Source: Tannerellaceae bacterium
GTDB lineage: Bacteria > Bacteroidota > Bacteroidia > Bacteroidales > Tannerellaceae
DNA: 61,776 nt
Direction of reading: 5' to 3'
NCBI GenBank assembly: GCA_031271045.1
Contig: JAISWO010000055.1
Span: 1 to 61,776 of the forward strand
Shown: piece after piece, positions 36,900 through 45,185 of the stretch
Position numbering within the stretch: the stretch's first letter is position 1
Layout: every line of letters begins with the position of its first letter
Made by a program: the position numbers and the translations under genes
Notes under the pieces: model-generated
Told to the model about the DNA's origin: nothing
Databases searched by the model: none
Seen by the model: the letters and a program-made list of their open reading frames with translations, nothing else

Positions 36900-37763
36900 A
36901 TGAATAGCATAACGAATTATAGCGAGAAATTTCCGGACAACCGTATCGAGGGAGAAACCGTGCTGCGCCAGGCCCAGCTGGTTCTGCTCCGTATGTTGAA
37001 AATCGTGGATGACATTTGCCGCCGGCACCAGATTGCCTACTGGCTCTGTTCGGGCACCCTGCTCGGCGCCGTCCGTCACAAAGGCTTTATCCCCTGGGAC
37101 GACGACCTGGACATCTGTATGCTCCGCGACGATTACGAGCGGTTCATCCAAATAGCCAAAGTCGAATTTCCCGACGATATGGCGCTCCAGACGCGCGAGA
37201 CGGATCCGGACTACCATTACCTGCCTCTGCCCTGCAAGGTGAGAGACCGCAAGAGCTTTACCTTTTTGCCCACCCATAAGGACGAAGGTTGCGAGAATGG
37301 CCTCTATCTGGATGTCTTCCCTGTCGACAGATACCACCTCAACCCCCTTGTTTTCCGCTGGGAGCGCCTGCTCAAGACGTACGGCCGGTTTATCTGCCAA
37401 TGTCTGGATTCCGTTTATTACTCGCACGAATCCTGCACCCGCCGGATCCTTGCCTTTTTCCATCCCGTCTTTCATTTCTTAGTGACACGCTATATGCGAT
37501 TTGCCGAGAAGAAAATTCAGCGCAACAAATGCCTGGGGGAAGACTGCCACGTCGGGCACGGTTTTGATACCTTGTGGAAAAGATACTTCAAGTACGATGA
37601 TATTTATCCCCTGATCGAGATAGACTTCGAAGGCGCCTCGTTTTATGCCCCCCATTCGCTCGACGTTTACCTGCGAACGCTCTATGGCGCAGACTATATG
37701 ACCCCTCCCCCGGAGGCCAAACGCCGGCGCCATGCTTCCGTGATAAAGCCCGTCTTGCCCTGA
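36900..37763 (+). CDS. LicD-family phosphotransferase
   Basis: A 287-residue cytoplasmic protein with the LicD/nucleotidyltransferase-fold motif CSGTLLGAVRHKGFIPWDDD (about 51-70), in which the Asp cluster binds metal. The upstream helix is LRMLKIVDDICRRH and the downstream part CKVRDRKSF. LicD proteins attach phosphocholine or other phospho-substituents to surface glycans. It is the last gene of the four-gene export set and the only sugar-modifying enzyme there. The exact donor is unknown. Confidence 0.85.
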   Translation: MNSITNYSEKFPDNRIEGETVLRQAQLVLLRMLKIVDDICRRHQIAYWLCSGTLLGAVRHKGFIPWDDDLDICMLRDDYERFIQIAKVEFPDDMALQTRETDPDYHYLPLPCKVRDRKSFTFLPTHKDEGCENGLYLDVFPVDRYHLNPLVFRWERLLKTYGRFICQCLDSVYYSHESCTRRILAFFHPVFHFLVTRYMRFAEKKIQRNKCLGEDCHVGHGFDTLWKRYFKYDDIYPLIEIDFEGASFYAPHSLDVYLRTLYGADYMTPPPEAKRRRHASVIKPVLP

Positions 37764-37799
37764 AAGAAGCCGGCAAGCCCGTCACAGCTCCCGGCCGAG

Positions 37800-38060
37800 G
37801 GAAAATAATTGTCGGCAAGCTCACCTCCATCCCCATTGATCGGCCAACAATTGTCGGCAGACCAATCACAACAGTGCTTGGTCTGCCGCAATTGATGGCG
37901 AGCTTCGAACAACAGTGCTTGATCCCCCCAGACTTGTCGGCGCTCCAATAACAACAGTTCCTGGTCCGCCACAATTGTTGGCGCTCCAAGAACAACAGTG
38001 CTTGATCTGCCGACAGTTTTTGACCGACCCATAACTGTTGTTCGGCGTTTGGCGGCAATT
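37800..38060. repeat. degenerate 41-42-bp tandem repeat (about 5 units) downstream of licD-family gene
   Basis: The phrase acaacagt-gcttg recurs at 37868, 37909, 37951 and 37992 (spacings 41, 42 and 41 bases), each with a preceding ttgtcggc/ttgttggc-type phrase. A further diverged unit lies at each end. This array makes up most of the 326-base gap between the licD-family gene and the convergent CDF gene; no other feature is seen there. Confidence 0.8.
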
Positions 38061-38089
38061 ATTTTCCGGTTGGGGAATGCAAAAGAGGT

Positions 38090-39061
38090 TTAATGCGTTG
38101 GAGGTGGCGCAGGAGAGATCATGCTTCTGTCGATGCCGAACTTCTCCTGGGGATGATGTTTGCCGTGAGGTTCGATGTGTACGACGATGTCGTAGACGTT
38201 TTCGACCGAATCCTTGATGCTGCGTTCGACGGCGTCGGCAATAGCGTGAGCTTCGCTGAGGGAAATGTCGCCGTCGGCTTCGACGTCGAGGTCGATCATA
38301 TAGAGATTACCGATCAGGCGCGAACGCACGCGGTGCGGATTGGTAGCGCCGGGGACGCGCTCGACGGCATCGAATATTTTATTGTAGACCGAAACGTCCT
38401 TCACCCCGTCCATCAGCTCGACGTTCGAATCCATAAAGATACCGATCGAAGAACGTATGATAAAAAGACTCACCACAAGGCTGGTGATGGAATCCAGGAC
38501 AGGCAGGCGGAGGATGAACGTAAACAGCAGTCCCAACAGTACGCTGACGGAGATGACCACATCGTTGCGCATATTCCTGGCATTGGCGATCAGCATCTGG
38601 CTGTTGATTTGCCTTCCCTTCCGGTACTGGTAGAAGGCCAGGCCCAGTTTGCCGGCGATAGACAGGAGGGTGACATAGATAGCGATAGTCGCCGGCAGCT
38701 CGCGCACTCCGGGCGAAAAGGTTTTCTCGACCGAAGAGATCAGCATCTGGATGCCGGCATAGAAGATGACGAGCGAGAGGATCTTGGTAGCGATACTTTC
38801 GGCCTTCTCATATCCATACACATACTGCTGCGACGGCGGTCGGCTCATGATACGCGCCGTAAAGATCATGACAACCGAGATGACCACATCCGTCGCCGAA
38901 TCAATACCATCGCTCACGACGGCCAGACTCCCCGACAAAAGCCCGGCAACGATCTTTGCCGCCGACAATACCGTATTACCGACCGTACTGATCCACGAAG
39001 TCCGTATCAACGTCCTTTCCCGTTCATTACCTCCCTGCATGCCCATCTTTTCTCTCTTCAT
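38090..39061 (-). CDS. cation diffusion facilitator (CDF) metal exporter
   Basis: A protein of 323 residues with six predicted transmembrane segments and both CDF metal-site regions: SDGIDSATDVVI (TM2) and NARNMRNDVVISVSV (TM5, where the usual His is Asn/Asp-like). The C-terminal cytoplasmic domain (about 215-310) contains IVVHIEPHG. CDF proteins export Zn, Fe, Mn or Co in exchange for protons. The altered TM2/TM5 residues (Asp-x-x-x-Asp with no His) leave the metal open, and an iron- or manganese-type transporter is possible. The gene stands alone. Confidence 0.87.
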   Translation of the reverse strand: MKREKMGMQGGNERERTLIRTSWISTVGNTVLSAAKIVAGLLSGSLAVVSDGIDSATDVVISVVMIFTARIMSRPPSQQYVYGYEKAESIATKILSLVIFYAGIQMLISSVEKTFSPGVRELPATIAIYVTLLSIAGKLGLAFYQYRKGRQINSQMLIANARNMRNDVVISVSVLLGLLFTFILRLPVLDSITSLVVSLFIIRSSIGIFMDSNVELMDGVKDVSVYNKIFDAVERVPGATNPHRVRSRLIGNLYMIDLDVEADGDISLSEAHAIADAVERSIKDSVENVYDIVVHIEPHGKHHPQEKFGIDRSMISPAPPPTH

Positions 39062-39090
39062 TGCTTAAGCGCCACGAGTAACTATCCCCG

Positions 39091-39098
39091 CAAAAGTA
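39091..39098 (-). promoter_or_regulatory. -7 box of the CDF gene
   Basis: TACTTTTG on the minus strand, 29 bases upstream of the start codon, fits TAnnTTTG. Confidence 0.55.
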
Positions 39099-39185
39099 TG
39101 TAATGAAAGGCTTGTAGCCAAACAAAGGGAGGGTTTTTTGAGGCAAAAGCCGCCTCCGGGAGGGGGAATGTCGGGAGAAAAATAT

Positions 39186-39193
39186 TATTTTTG
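39186..39193 (+). promoter_or_regulatory. -7 box of the GH73 gene
   Basis: TATTTTTG, 21 bases before the chosen ATG at 39215. An in-frame ATG at 39191 overlaps this box and is rejected as a start. Confidence 0.55.
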
Positions 39194-39214
39194 TGCATTC
39201 ATAATGAAAAAGAA

Positions 39215-40120
39215 ATGAAGCAGATCATCGTATTTCTTACGGCCATTCTTGTCGTAAGCCCTCTCCGGGGAGAGCGTCTGGCGAAGCTGCCGGCGTATGA
39301 AGCCTATGTCAAGCAATACAGCAGCCTGGCCGTCGGACATCAAAAGAAATATCATATCCCCGCCAGTATCACCCTGGCGCAAGGAATCCTCGAATCCGGA
39401 GGAGGACTGAGCGAACTGGCGCGCAAATCCAATAACCATTTCGGTATCAAATGCCATGCCGATTGGAAGGGAGAAAAGGTGTACCACGACGACGACCGGA
39501 GGAATGAATGTTTCCGCAAATACAAAAACGTAGAGGACTCCTACGAAGATCATGCCCTTTTCCTCACAGGAAGCGCCCGCTATGCCAACCTTTTCAAACT
39601 GGACATTAAGAACTACCGGGGCTGGGCCAAAGGCTTGCAGGAATCCGGATATGCTACCGACCCGGCCTATGCCAACCGCCTCATCAAATTGATAGAAGAC
39701 TATGAACTCTATCGCTACGACTCGGGCCGGACGGCCGATGCTCCGGCCGCCCCGAAGGAGACGCCTGAGCCTGCCGTCGTCAGACGCCCCGCGCACAATA
39801 CCTTGGGCCTCGACTATATATACGCCGAAGAAAACGACAGCTTCGACCGCATAGCCGCAGAAACCGGCCTGACGGTGGAGCAACTCATACAGTACAACGA
39901 AACGCCCGCAGACTTCCCCCTCCAGAAAGGAGACATCGTCTACCTGGAGAAGAAGAACACCCGGGCCGCCAAACCTCATTACGACCACGTGGTGCAAATA
40001 GGCGAATCCATGCACAGTATTTCCCAGAAATACGGGATGAGGATGAAGAACCTCTACAAAATCAATAAAAAGAAAGACGACTACGTGCCGGTGGAAGGCG
40101 ACGTGCTGAAGCTCAGATAG
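39215..40120 (+). CDS. secreted GH73 N-acetylglucosaminidase with two LysM domains
   Basis: A protein of 301 residues with a signal peptide (MKQIIVFLTAILVVSPLRG). The GH73 glucosaminidase domain (about 25-165) has the catalytic Glu60 in AQGILESGGG, then NHFGIKCHADW, FRKYKNVEDSYEDHALFL and YATDPAYANRLI. Two LysM peptidoglycan-binding domains follow (about 203-250 and 257-301). It should cleave glycan strands of peptidoglycan during growth or division. The last eight bases overlap the end of the convergent dipeptidase gene. Confidence 0.92.
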   Translation: MKQIIVFLTAILVVSPLRGERLAKLPAYEAYVKQYSSLAVGHQKKYHIPASITLAQGILESGGGLSELARKSNNHFGIKCHADWKGEKVYHDDDRRNECFRKYKNVEDSYEDHALFLTGSARYANLFKLDIKNYRGWAKGLQESGYATDPAYANRLIKLIEDYELYRYDSGRTADAPAAPKETPEPAVVRRPAHNTLGLDYIYAEENDSFDRIAAETGLTVEQLIQYNETPADFPLQKGDIVYLEKKNTRAAKPHYDHVVQIGESMHSISQKYGMRMKNLYKINKKKDDYVPVEGDVLKLR

Positions 40121-41213
40121 AGCGCCGCAGAAAGCCGACCAGGTTGCCGTGTGCGATGGCTTCCATGTCGGCGGCGTTGTATCCGCGGCTTTCGAGTATG
40201 CCGAAGACCTTCTGTATGTCGGCAATGGTGGTCAGGTCGTAGGGGCATTGTTCCGTCCCGAAGGCTCCGTCCAGGTCGCTGCCGACGGCGGCATGGCGGG
40301 CGTTGCCTGCCAGTTGGCAGATATGGTCGATGTTATCGGCCATCAGCGCCAGGCCGCAATTCATTCCCCGGGACGTAGAAACGCCTCTCACCCAACCCGG
40401 CGTCATCATCCAGGCATCCAGCGCCAGGCCGATGACGGCTTCCCGTTCGATCAAAAGGCGTATCATCTCGTCGCTGAACTGGCGGTTATGATCGACAAAG
40501 ACGCGGCAGTTGTTGTGGCTTGCCCAGACGGGGCCTTGGTAGAGTTCCAATGCGTGATAGAAGGCGTCGTCGTTCAGGTGCGTCACATCGAGAATCATCC
40601 CCAGTTCGTCCATTTTCTTGAGCAAAGCCTGCCCTTCGGAGTTCAGCCGTCCGGAGGAATCTGTTCCGTTAGCATAGCGACCGGGGCCGTAATGTGCCGG
40701 GCCTACGGCTCTCAGGCCGTATCGGTAGGCTCTTTCCAGATGGTCGAGGGTAATGAAGGAGTCGGCGCCTTCGATGCTCAGTACGTATCCGATGGGTTTC
40801 GGCGCAGAGGAGGCATTGTCGTCTATCCCGTTCATCCAGAGTTGGAGATGGGCTTCCAGTCCTTCGCGGTCTTTGATCATCACCATTTGTCCGTCCTCTT
40901 CCATGGCCTTGTACCAAGCCAACTGGCCTTGGGTCTGTGCCCAGGCTTGTTCGGGCGAGCGCCATCCGGGCAGGGGATTGTCGGGAGATACGTAGCGGGC
41001 TATCTGGGTGGCTACCACTAAGCCGATATGCCCTTTGCGCAGTTCGTCGAACGATACGGTAGCGCGCCCCCGGTCGGGCTTGTCGGTCATGCCGGCTTCC
41101 CGGCGGTTAATTTCTTCGACCGGCAGACGCAGGTCGCGGTTCCATTCCAGGGCGTTCATGCTCAGGTCGAGATGAGCGTCGACAATAAATAAGTTTTTCC
41201 TGTGTGCGGACAT
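40113..41213 (-). CDS. membrane dipeptidase (peptidase M19, renal-dipeptidase family)
   Basis: A protein of 366 residues without an evident signal peptide. It has the M19 metal ligands: VDAHLDLSMN near the N-terminus (His-x-Asp), SIEGADSF, ILDVTHLNDDAF, WASHNNCR and VGSDLDGAFG. M19 enzymes cut dipeptides and accept D-residues at the C-terminal position. It is the last gene of the operon behind the D-amino-acid enzyme (19-base gap), which makes dipeptides with D-amino acids a sensible substrate (inference). Confidence 0.9.
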   Translation of the reverse strand: MSAHRKNLFIVDAHLDLSMNALEWNRDLRLPVEEINRREAGMTDKPDRGRATVSFDELRKGHIGLVVATQIARYVSPDNPLPGWRSPEQAWAQTQGQLAWYKAMEEDGQMVMIKDREGLEAHLQLWMNGIDDNASSAPKPIGYVLSIEGADSFITLDHLERAYRYGLRAVGPAHYGPGRYANGTDSSGRLNSEGQALLKKMDELGMILDVTHLNDDAFYHALELYQGPVWASHNNCRVFVDHNRQFSDEMIRLLIEREAVIGLALDAWMMTPGWVRGVSTSRGMNCGLALMADNIDHICQLAGNARHAAVGSDLDGAFGTEQCPYDLTTIADIQKVFGILESRGYNAADMEAIAHGNLVGFLRRSI

Positions 41214-41232
41214 GCTTGTTCGATGAGGGGGA

Positions 41233-42324
41233 TTAAATGGTTATAAATCGGTTCCTGGCCTGTACAGGCCAGGTGGTTGTCACTTCATTGCCTCTGACAA
41301 CGAAGGCTTTTTCATACAAGGCAACGGTTGGACAGATATGCATCGGCACTCCGTAGCAGACGCTCCCCGGCGGATAAAGCCGGCTGTCGGGCGTTTTCGC
41401 CACTAAGTGTTCTTCGCTATGGGCTACGGGGACGATCTCCGGCGCATGGAGGAACTGAACCCGGTGGGGTAGGGGCTTTTCGGATGCGATGGCTTTGTAG
41501 CCCAGGTCGAGGCATATATGGTGTTCATCTATCACCGACACGACCCGGCAAACAACTAAGGCGGCATACCGGAACGGCAGATCGGGAAACAACTGGCGGT
41601 ATCCCCAGTCCCAGAACACAAAGGTTCCGGGGCTACATTCCACCTCCGGGTGACGGGCATCCAGGGGGAAGCTGGGAGTTCCTCCCATAACCAGCGTCAA
41701 GGGCCAGGGGAAGAGCGGGGCGATAGCCCGGTGAGCAGTCTTCAGGAAGTCATACGCCGCAGCGACCGCCAAGTCGCTATCGTGAACATGCCCGTCGTAT
41801 CCATGCAGCCCGGCTATGCGGAGATGTTTCAGCGGCTGGATACGCCGCGCCAGCTCGATGGCTTGCAGGAATAAAACCCCCGTACGGTTCATTCCTACGT
41901 TCACGTCGATGAAGACATCCAAGCGGGAAGACGCGCCGGCGAACAATCTGTCGATAAAGCAGGCGCTCTCCCAATGGTCTACCAAGCATGCGAAGCGGGT
42001 CTGCGGATAGGTTACCGTCAACTGCAACAGCCGCTCCGCCTTGGGGCCTACCGGCTGATAGGCCAGCAGCACATCCGGAGCGCCCTCCATTGCCAGCATC
42101 TCTGCCTCGGCAATGGTGGCGCATTTGAACCGCGTGATACCTTCGTCCATCATCATCCGGCAGACGGCTCCCATCTTATGGGTTTTCACGTGCGGACGGA
42201 GCCGCCCGGCGTCGCCGCCTGTTATCTCGATGGCTAAGCGGATATTCTGCCGTACCCTGTCTTCATAAACAAGCAGGGCCGGCGAGTCAATGCGGTCTAT
42301 ATTGTTGACGGTGTAATCCTTCAT
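41233..42324 (-). CDS. D-serine dehydratase / D-threonine aldolase-family PLP enzyme
   Basis: A protein of 363 residues with the alanine-racemase-like N-terminal barrel. The PLP lysine lies in RPHVKTHKMG (about residue 44-52). The core contains IDVNVGMNRTGV, LHGYDGH and VMGGTPSFP, and the C-terminal domain carries the metal pair in MHICPTV. This His-x-Cys site is characteristic of metal-dependent D-serine dehydratases and D-threonine aldolases. It would break down a D-hydroxy-amino acid to pyruvate/oxoacid and ammonia or to glycine and an aldehyde; sequence alone does not say which. RidA directly upstream (2-base gap) favours a dehydratase that releases an enamine. Confidence 0.88.
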   Translation of the reverse strand: MKDYTVNNIDRIDSPALLVYEDRVRQNIRLAIEITGGDAGRLRPHVKTHKMGAVCRMMMDEGITRFKCATIAEAEMLAMEGAPDVLLAYQPVGPKAERLLQLTVTYPQTRFACLVDHWESACFIDRLFAGASSRLDVFIDVNVGMNRTGVLFLQAIELARRIQPLKHLRIAGLHGYDGHVHDSDLAVAAAYDFLKTAHRAIAPLFPWPLTLVMGGTPSFPLDARHPEVECSPGTFVFWDWGYRQLFPDLPFRYAALVVCRVVSVIDEHHICLDLGYKAIASEKPLPHRVQFLHAPEIVPVAHSEEHLVAKTPDSRLYPPGSVCYGVPMHICPTVALYEKAFVVRGNEVTTTWPVQARNRFITI

Positions 42325-42326
42325 CG

Positions 42327-42806
42327 CTATTCGCCGATTTCAAATATAGCTTCTATCTCCACCGGTATATTATCCGGCAGGGAACCAAGGCCTACGGCGC
42401 TTCTTGTTCCTACGCCCTCATCGTCTCCCCAGACGGCGGCGAACAGTTCACTGCATCCGTTGATGATGTACGGATGGCGTTCAAACTCCGGCGTGCAATT
42501 GACCATACCGAATACTTTGATCACCCGTTTCACTTTGTCGAGGCTGCCCAGGTAGGCGCGGATAGTCGACAGCATAGTCAATCCCACCTGAAGGGCGGCG
42601 AGCTTGCCTTCATCGGGCGTCATACTGCTTCCGATGCGGCCTTTGATCAGCGTACCGCCGCTTTGTACGGGTCCGTGGCCGGACAGGTATAAGTACTTAC
42701 CATCTATCAGGAGGGCCGGTTTATACACTCCCAGAGGTTGGGGCGCCGGCGGAAGGGTCAACCCCAGCTTTGCAAATTGTTCTTCTGCGTTATTCATAGC
42801 ACACAT
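42327..42806 (-). CDS. RidA-family enamine/imine deaminase
   Basis: A 159-residue cytoplasmic protein of the YjgF/YER057c/UK114 family (start Met1 or Met4). Family phrases: YLYLSGHGPVQ, GRIGSSMTPDEGKLAALQVGL, LGSLDKVKRVIKVFGMVN, and a SAVGLGSLPDNIPVEIEAIFEI end. The usual catalytic Arg lies in GTRSAVG. RidA removes reactive enamines produced by PLP-dependent dehydratases. Its place between the permease and the D-amino-acid enzyme gives a plain metabolic reason for it. Confidence 0.88.
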   Translation of the reverse strand: MCAMNNAEEQFAKLGLTLPPAPQPLGVYKPALLIDGKYLYLSGHGPVQSGGTLIKGRIGSSMTPDEGKLAALQVGLTMLSTIRAYLGSLDKVKRVIKVFGMVNCTPEFERHPYIINGCSELFAAVWGDDEGVGTRSAVGLGSLPDNIPVEIEAIFEIGE

Positions 42807-42823
42807 TAATTATATATTGGTTT

Positions 42824-44143
42824 TTAAATAAAAATACTCAGCAATAATACACCCGTCAGGCCGACAACCGAAACGATCGTCTCCATCACCGACCACGAGC
42901 GGAAGGTATCTTTCAGGCTCAGCCCGAAATATTCTTTAAACAGCCAGAAGCCCGAATCGTTCACATGCGAAAAGAAGAGGCTGCCGGCTCCGAGCGAGAG
43001 CACCATCAGGTTGGGATTGACTCCCGTCTGCGCCACCAGGGGCATGACGACGCCCGCCGCAGTCAGGGCGGCCACCGTAGCCGAACCGATACACACACGG
43101 ATGATGGCGGCGATCAACCATCCCAGCAGGAGTGGGTGCACCGGCAGTTGCTGCATCACGCCGGCCAGGTCGGCGCTGATGCCACTCTCGTCCATTACTT
43201 GTTTAAAGATGCCCGACCCGGCAATGATCAGCAGGATCATGGCGATGTCTTTGACGGCGGCGATATAGACGTTCATCACCTCCTTCATACTTCTTCCCTG
43301 GCGGAGGCCCAGCGTGTAGGTAGCTACGGCGAGGGCGATCAGCATCACCACCGAAGGGGCGCTGATAAAGGTCATCACCGACGATGTGCGCTCGCCCATA
43401 TCCGGGAAACAAAACGGAATGACGGTGACAAGGATCAGCAGGAAAACCGGCAGGGTGGCGCTGATGAGGCTGTTCGCCTTGCCCGGCGTGCGGTATTGGT
43501 TATCATTCTCTTTCCGCTCGAAGAGGGTGACGGGGGTTGCTTTGACGTGCTTCAGGGTCTGGGCATATACCGGCCCGGCAAGTAATATGGCCGGTATGGC
43601 TAAGCAGATGCCCAGCAGGAGCGTCACGCCCAGATTGGCATCGAAAAGGGCAACCAGCGCCACGGGCGAAGGATGCGGCGGAAGGAATCCATGCGTCACC
43701 GACAGGGCGGCCAGCATCGGCAATCCGGTATAGACAGCCGGCAGTTTGTAGCGGTTAACTACCGAAAAGATCAGCGGCACAAGCAGTACAAAGCCGATGC
43801 CGTAGAACAGGGGTATGCCTACGATGAAGCCTGTTATCATTAACCCCCACTGAATATGCTTCGTGCCGAACCAGCCTGCCATAGCCGACGCTATCTTTCC
43901 TGCCGCTCCGCTTTCGGCAACCAGCTTTCCCAGCATGGCGCCCAAGGCGATGATCAGTGTGAGGCTTCCCATAATCGAGCCGATGCCTTCTTCTACGGCT
44001 CCGGGCAAGCGTTCCGGGGGAATCCCCAGCGCAAGGCCCGCTCCGATGGATACAAGCAGGAAGGCCAGGAAGGCGTCGACTTTGAAATAAGAAATCAGGA
44101 CGATCAGGACGATCAGGCTGAGAATGACGATAAGGAATGACAT
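42824..44143 (-). CDS. GntP-family permease
   Basis: A 439-residue polytopic protein with about 12-14 hydrophobic segments and GntP-family text: LGIPPERLPGAVEEGIGSIMG near the N-terminus, LHFLPPHPSP-like GFLPPHPSPVALV (family signature PPHPGP/PPHPSP), and HVNDSGFWLFKEYFGLS near the end. Members import gluconate and related acids; DsdX imports D-serine. Given the downstream D-amino-acid enzyme, a DsdX-like role is likely (inference). Confidence 0.9.
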   Translation of the reverse strand: MSFLIVILSLIVLIVLISYFKVDAFLAFLLVSIGAGLALGIPPERLPGAVEEGIGSIMGSLTLIIALGAMLGKLVAESGAAGKIASAMAGWFGTKHIQWGLMITGFIVGIPLFYGIGFVLLVPLIFSVVNRYKLPAVYTGLPMLAALSVTHGFLPPHPSPVALVALFDANLGVTLLLGICLAIPAILLAGPVYAQTLKHVKATPVTLFERKENDNQYRTPGKANSLISATLPVFLLILVTVIPFCFPDMGERTSSVMTFISAPSVVMLIALAVATYTLGLRQGRSMKEVMNVYIAAVKDIAMILLIIAGSGIFKQVMDESGISADLAGVMQQLPVHPLLLGWLIAAIIRVCIGSATVAALTAAGVVMPLVAQTGVNPNLMVLSLGAGSLFFSHVNDSGFWLFKEYFGLSLKDTFRSWSVMETIVSVVGLTGVLLLSIFI

Positions 44144-44182
44144 TGCTATGTGTGTTAGGTGAGAAACAGTATACCGTTTATT

Positions 44183-44998
44183 TTATTGACTGGCTTTCAG
44201 TCCGCGGATGACGGAGGAGGTAAAGCCCGACAGCTCCATTTCGTTCAGTCCGCGGATGGTGATGCCGCCGGGAGTGGTGACGCGGTCTATCTCCTGCTCC
44301 GGATTGCTGTGGTTGGTCAGGAGCAATTCCACGGCGCCCCGGACGGTATGCACGACGATTTCCTGCGCTTCATGGGGATAGAACCCCAGCTCTACGCCTC
44401 CTTCGATGGCGGCGCGTATATAGCGGAGCGCAAAGGCAATCCCACTGGAGGCAAGGGCCGTTCCGGCCATCATCAGGCGTTCTTCGACTAAGAAGACGTT
44501 CCCCATCTCGCCGAAGATACGCAGGATCAGGTCGGTCTGTTCTTCGGAGGCATTGCAGGCCGAGACGAACGTCATACTGCTGAGCGCTTCGATGGCGGTA
44601 TTCGGTATGACGCGGAAGAGGGCCGGCGTCGTGCGGTCGAAGTCGGAAGGTTTGTCAAGGTAGGAGAGCAGTTGCTCGAAGGTAACGCCGGCAGCGATCG
44701 AGACGACGATCTGCCTGTCGTAATCCAGTGTCGTCCGGATCTCTTCAATCACGCTTTTAACAACCCAGGGCTTGACGGCGATGATGACGATGTCCGCATC
44801 CTGCACCGCTTCCTTATTATTTTCCGTGCAATGGATGTCCGTCTGCGAAGCTTTCAGCTTGGCAAGCAATTCCGGCGAACGGTCGGCGCACATGATGCTG
44901 GATTTTTCGACCACGCTTCCCTTTGTCAGGCCGCGGGCGATGGCGCCTCCGATATTGCCTGTTCCGATGATAGCCACTTTGAGTTGGATGTTTTCCAT
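44183..44998 (-). CDS. proC: pyrroline-5-carboxylate reductase-family protein
   Basis: A protein of 271 residues with an N-terminal NAD(P)-binding motif (VAIIGTGNIGGAIARGL), the VIIAVKPWVVKSVI stretch, IVVSIAAGVTFEQL, RVIPNTAIEALSSM, and the C-terminal signature TTPGGITIRGLNEME. By family it reduces pyrroline-5-carboxylate to proline. It is the first gene of an operon for D-amino-acid use (39 bases before the permease), so a related imine-reducing function cannot be excluded. The symbol is given on family grounds. Confidence 0.85.
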   Translation of the reverse strand: MENIQLKVAIIGTGNIGGAIARGLTKGSVVEKSSIMCADRSPELLAKLKASQTDIHCTENNKEAVQDADIVIIAVKPWVVKSVIEEIRTTLDYDRQIVVSIAAGVTFEQLLSYLDKPSDFDRTTPALFRVIPNTAIEALSSMTFVSACNASEEQTDLILRIFGEMGNVFLVEERLMMAGTALASSGIAFALRYIRAAIEGGVELGFYPHEAQEIVVHTVRGAVELLLTNHSNPEQEIDRVTTPGGITIRGLNEMELSGFTSSVIRGLKASQ

Positions 44999-45022
44999 AA
45001 CAATCTGTTTTTATTGTAGCCG

Positions 45023-45030
45023 CAAAGATA
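45023..45030 (-). promoter_or_regulatory. -7 box of the proC/D-amino-acid operon
   Basis: TATCTTTG on the minus strand, 24 bases before the proC start. It is the only such box found upstream of the five genes, whose gaps are 39, 17, 2 and 19 bases. Confidence 0.6.
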
Positions 45031-45112
45031 GAAATTTCGCAATACGCAGGGCAAACAAATAATAAAAAGCAGCAAATTACTCCTTATCCTTCATTTCTAT
45101 CCAAATTAATTT

Positions 45113-45120
45113 TATATTTG
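45113..45120 (+). promoter_or_regulatory. -7 box of the Gfo/Idh/MocA gene
   Basis: TATATTTG, 65 bases upstream of the start codon, divergent from the proC promoter. Confidence 0.6.
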
Positions 45121-45185
45121 CAAGCGAAAAACAAACGTATAAGTGTTTTTAGTCTCTAACAACCAATTTATTTAAACGAACTATT

